DNA from: an uncultured Gemmatimonadaceae bacterium
GTDB taxonomy: Bacteria; Gemmatimonadota; Gemmatimonadetes; Gemmatimonadales; Gemmatimonadaceae
Length of the DNA stretch: 5,547 bases
Assembly: GCA_955652265.1 (NCBI GenBank)
Contig: CATPBD010000081.1
Location: 1-5,547 of the forward strand
Reading direction: 5' to 3'
Of the stretch, positions 3,366 to 5,547 are shown piece by piece (position 1 is the stretch's first letter; each line of letters begins with the position of its first letter). Below the pieces are notes generated by a model that was not told where the DNA came from, did not search any database, and worked only from the letters and a program-made list of their open reading frames with translations. The position numbers and the translations under genes are program-made.

Positions 3366-5547
3366 CTGACGCGTATCTCGGTAGTCCTCGCCGGCGCCCT
3401 CTTCCTCGCTCCGGCAGCACTCACTTCACAGAACACAGCACCAACGACACCAAGCCGGCCTGAAGTAGTCAACGTCACGCTCGATGGCGTGAAGGCAATG
3501 AAGAAGGCCGACCTGTTGCAGAACATCTACACCACGGCTTCGTACTGCAACAGCTTCATCCTCAAGCCATTCTGCTGGATCAGCAAGGCCCACTACTTCT
3601 ACACCCGGAAATATCTCGACCACAAGGAGCTCCAGCGCGATGTGCTTCGCCTCCGCATTTTCTACTGGAAGCGGGGCTACCACGAGACGGAGATCGACAC
3701 CGCGGTAGCAACACGTGGTCATAACCAGGTGGGGGTCACCTTCTCCATCAAGGAAGGGCCGCCCATTCTCGTTTCGAACGTCATCGTCAGCCAGCCCGCC
3801 GCGCTGCTGACGCAACGAGAGATCAACAAGTACGTCGGGATCGCGAAGGGCGGCCCGCTGAATCTGATAATGATGGATTCATCGCGGTTTTTCCTGCAGG
3901 CAAGGCTGTTCGACAAGGGATACGCCGATGCTGAAGTCGACACCTCGGTAGTCGTCGACACCGCTGCGCGCACCGCGGTGGTGAAGTTCACACTCAATCC
4001 GAAGTATCAGACGACCGTCGAGGACATAGTCATCAGCGGCAACGACGGTGTCAGCGACCGCACGATCAGGAAATCTCTCACCTTCAAGATCGGCGACATC
4101 TTCCGCCGCTCGGAGATGCTGCGCAGCCAGAGAGCGCTTTACGAATCGAATCTCTTCAGACGCGCGGCGATCGAGCCAAGGCCTCCGATCGACATCGCCA
4201 CGCCCGATTCGGCGAAGGTGATCATCGTCACTGTGCAGGAGGCGCCACCGCGCGAGGCGCACCTGAGCGCCGGATTCAATACCGTCGACTTCGTCCAGGT
4301 CGAGGGACGGTTCACGCATTACAACTTCATGGGTAGCGCCCGCCGGCTGGACATGCAGGCGGCGGTCGGAAATCTCCTCGCCAGCTCGCTCAACGGGCGT
4401 GGCATTTTCCGGAATGTTTCAGTTCCGCAGAACAGCAGCCTGGGGCGGTATTTCGTTCCTACTTACAACGCGAGCATCGATCTCCGGGAGCCCTGGTTCG
4501 GCTCGCCCCACAACGAGCTCGCGCTGAGTCTGTTCTCCCACCGGCGCAGCGCGCCCGGGATCTACATCGACCGCGGTTACGGGACGAGTCTCACCTTCAC
4601 GCGCGAGCTCCTCGAGCGGGCGCCGGCGAGCGTCAACTATCGATTCGAGATCAGCAGGGTCGATGCAGGCGATGTCTACTTCTGCATCAACTACGGAGTC
4701 TGCGACGTCCCCACCCTCGATGCGCTGCGCGGAAATCAAAAACTCTCGCCATTCTCGATTACGTCCTCGATCGATCGCACCAACGATCCATTCTCGCCGA
4801 CTACCGGATACCGGGTCAACGGAGGCGTGGAGCACGCGTCGACATACACTTTCTCGGATTTCCGGTACAATCGCGCGACAGCCGACGCCGCCGCCTTCCA
4901 CCAAATGAGAAAACGCGGCGCGATCGGCGCGCACGTGCGAATCGGTTGGGTGAATTCACTCGGCAGCACTACCCAGGCGGTTGGCGTTGCCACGTCGCTG
5001 GGCGGTGGAATTTTGCATCCGAGAAAGAGATTCTACGCCGGCGGCTCGCACTCGGTGCGTGGCTTTGGAGAGAATCAGCTCGGCCCCCGCGTGCTCACAG
5101 TTCCGATAGGCACGCTTCAGGCTTACGACAGCCTGAACGCCGCCTGCAAATCGGGAACCGATGTAACTACCTGCAACCCCAACGCTGCCGGACTCAAGGA
5201 TCTTTATTTCGAGCCGAGGCCCCTCGGTGGAAATTTCGTGGCCGAGGGAAGCGTAGAGGCGCGCTTTCCGGTGTGGCAGCAGCTGTTTGGCGCGGTATTC
5301 GTTGATGGGGGAATGGTAAGCCAGAGGACCACTCCCGACCTCCCCAAGCGAAGGGCGGCCGTAACCCCGGGCTTTGGCTTCCGCTACCGCTCACCTGTAG
5401 GCCCCATTCGTGCCGATATAGGGTTCAACCCCGGGACTACGGAGTCACTCCCGGTTGTAACCGAGAGCACCGTGAATGGCCAGAAGACGCTCGTCACCTT
5501 GCAGCAGCGCCGCATCTACGCGCCCACTAAAGGGGGCGGAATCCTCA
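3366..5547 (+). CDS. BamA/TamA family (Omp85) outer-membrane protein, 3' end cut
   Basis: Omp85 proteins insert beta-barrel proteins into the outer membrane, using periplasmic POTRA domains and a 16-strand barrel. From CTG 3366 the window holds 727 codons. A signal peptide is visible at 1-22 (MTRISVVLAGALFLAPAALT). POTRA-like domains follow at about 34-130, 134-212 and 216-292, and the barrel from about 297. The barrel carries DRTNDPFSPTTGY (470-482) and the family signature AGGSHSVRGF (558-567) with VRGF at 564-567. Three POTRAs fit TamA-like better than five-POTRA BamA. The frame is still open at the window end, probably a short way from the C-terminal strand. The start is uncertain: there is no ATG, GTG or TTG between 3300 and the signal peptide in any frame, so I use CTG 3366, 16 nt after the rho stop. 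ATG 3498 would remove the signal peptide and part of POTRA 1. Two cysteines in POTRA 1 (C61, C70) and two pairs in barrel loops may form disulfides. Confidence 0.88.
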   Translation, partial: MTRISVVLAGALFLAPAALTSQNTAPTTPSRPEVVNVTLDGVKAMKKADLLQNIYTTASYCNSFILKPFCWISKAHYFYTRKYLDHKELQRDVLRLRIFYWKRGYHETEIDTAVATRGHNQVGVTFSIKEGPPILVSNVIVSQPAALLTQREINKYVGIAKGGPLNLIMMDSSRFFLQARLFDKGYADAEVDTSVVVDTAARTAVVKFTLNPKYQTTVEDIVISGNDGVSDRTIRKSLTFKIGDIFRRSEMLRSQRALYESNLFRRAAIEPRPPIDIATPDSAKVIIVTVQEAPPREAHLSAGFNTVDFVQVEGRFTHYNFMGSARRLDMQAAVGNLLASSLNGRGIFRNVSVPQNSSLGRYFVPTYNASIDLREPWFGSPHNELALSLFSHRRSAPGIYIDRGYGTSLTFTRELLERAPASVNYRFEISRVDAGDVYFCINYGVCDVPTLDALRGNQKLSPFSITSSIDRTNDPFSPTTGYRVNGGVEHASTYTFSDFRYNRATADAAAFHQMRKRGAIGAHVRIGWVNSLGSTTQAVGVATSLGGGILHPRKRFYAGGSHSVRGFGENQLGPRVLTVPIGTLQAYDSLNAACKSGTDVTTCNPNAAGLKDLYFEPRPLGGNFVAEGSVEARFPVWQQLFGAVFVDGGMVSQRTTPDLPKRRAAVTPGFGFRYRSPVGPIRADIGFNPGTTESLPVVTESTVNGQKTLVTLQQRRIYAPTKGGGIL

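Noticed and set aside
3426..4934. Several minus-strand frames across the Omp85 gene
   Set aside because: They oppose one continuous plus-strand frame with signal peptide, POTRA domains and VRGF motif.

Overview
The window reads as ordinary bacterial chromosome of moderately high GC, with two well-conserved core genes on the right and a small accessory-looking locus on the left. The Rho sequence (long disordered N-terminus, APARAGKT P-loop) followed directly by a BamA/TamA-type outer-membrane protein points to a diderm bacterium. My best guess is the Gemmatimonadota or a neighbouring phylum; that is an inference from protein style, not a marker-gene result.

Left part (1 to about 740). Two copies of a carboxymuconolactone decarboxylase/AhpD-like gene face each other tail to tail. 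Only the last 33 codons of the plus-strand copy lie in the window (stop at 101-103). The minus-strand copy (about 740 down to 319) shows the family's CxxC-x3-H signature. It is broken by an in-frame TGA at 543-545, and a 2-nt deletion near its 3' end puts its old stop out of frame. The two 3' ends form an inverted repeat with 89 of 90 positions matching (1-90 against 319-408), and weaker symmetry continues through the intervening 228 bp.

Middle (737-1708). A small TPR-like protein is encoded on the minus strand and overlaps the decayed AhpD-like gene by a TTGA stop/start junction, so the two were probably one operon. Its start region is a 27-bp in-frame duplication, and a good sigma70-like promoter lies upstream. 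The divergent intergenic region then carries a 41-bp-spaced direct repeat that reads as two tandem promoters pointing at rho, followed by a leader of roughly 125-165 nt.

Right part (1709-5547). rho (546 aa) has all ATPase motifs, but a proline/glutamine/arginine-rich disordered segment of about 175 residues replaces the usual N-terminal helical domain. After a 16-nt gap comes a BamA/TamA (Omp85) gene in the same direction, with signal peptide, about three POTRA domains, a beta-barrel and the VRGF motif. It runs off the window near its C-terminus. It has no ATG, GTG or TTG start in the expected place; CTG at 3366 is the best candidate.

I found no CRISPR array, tRNA, rRNA, transposase or clear new multi-gene system. 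The most notable points are the palindromic duplicated AhpD-like pair, the duplicated promoter of rho, the disordered Rho N-terminus with its C-rich, G-poor coding strand, and the missing standard start of the Omp85 gene.
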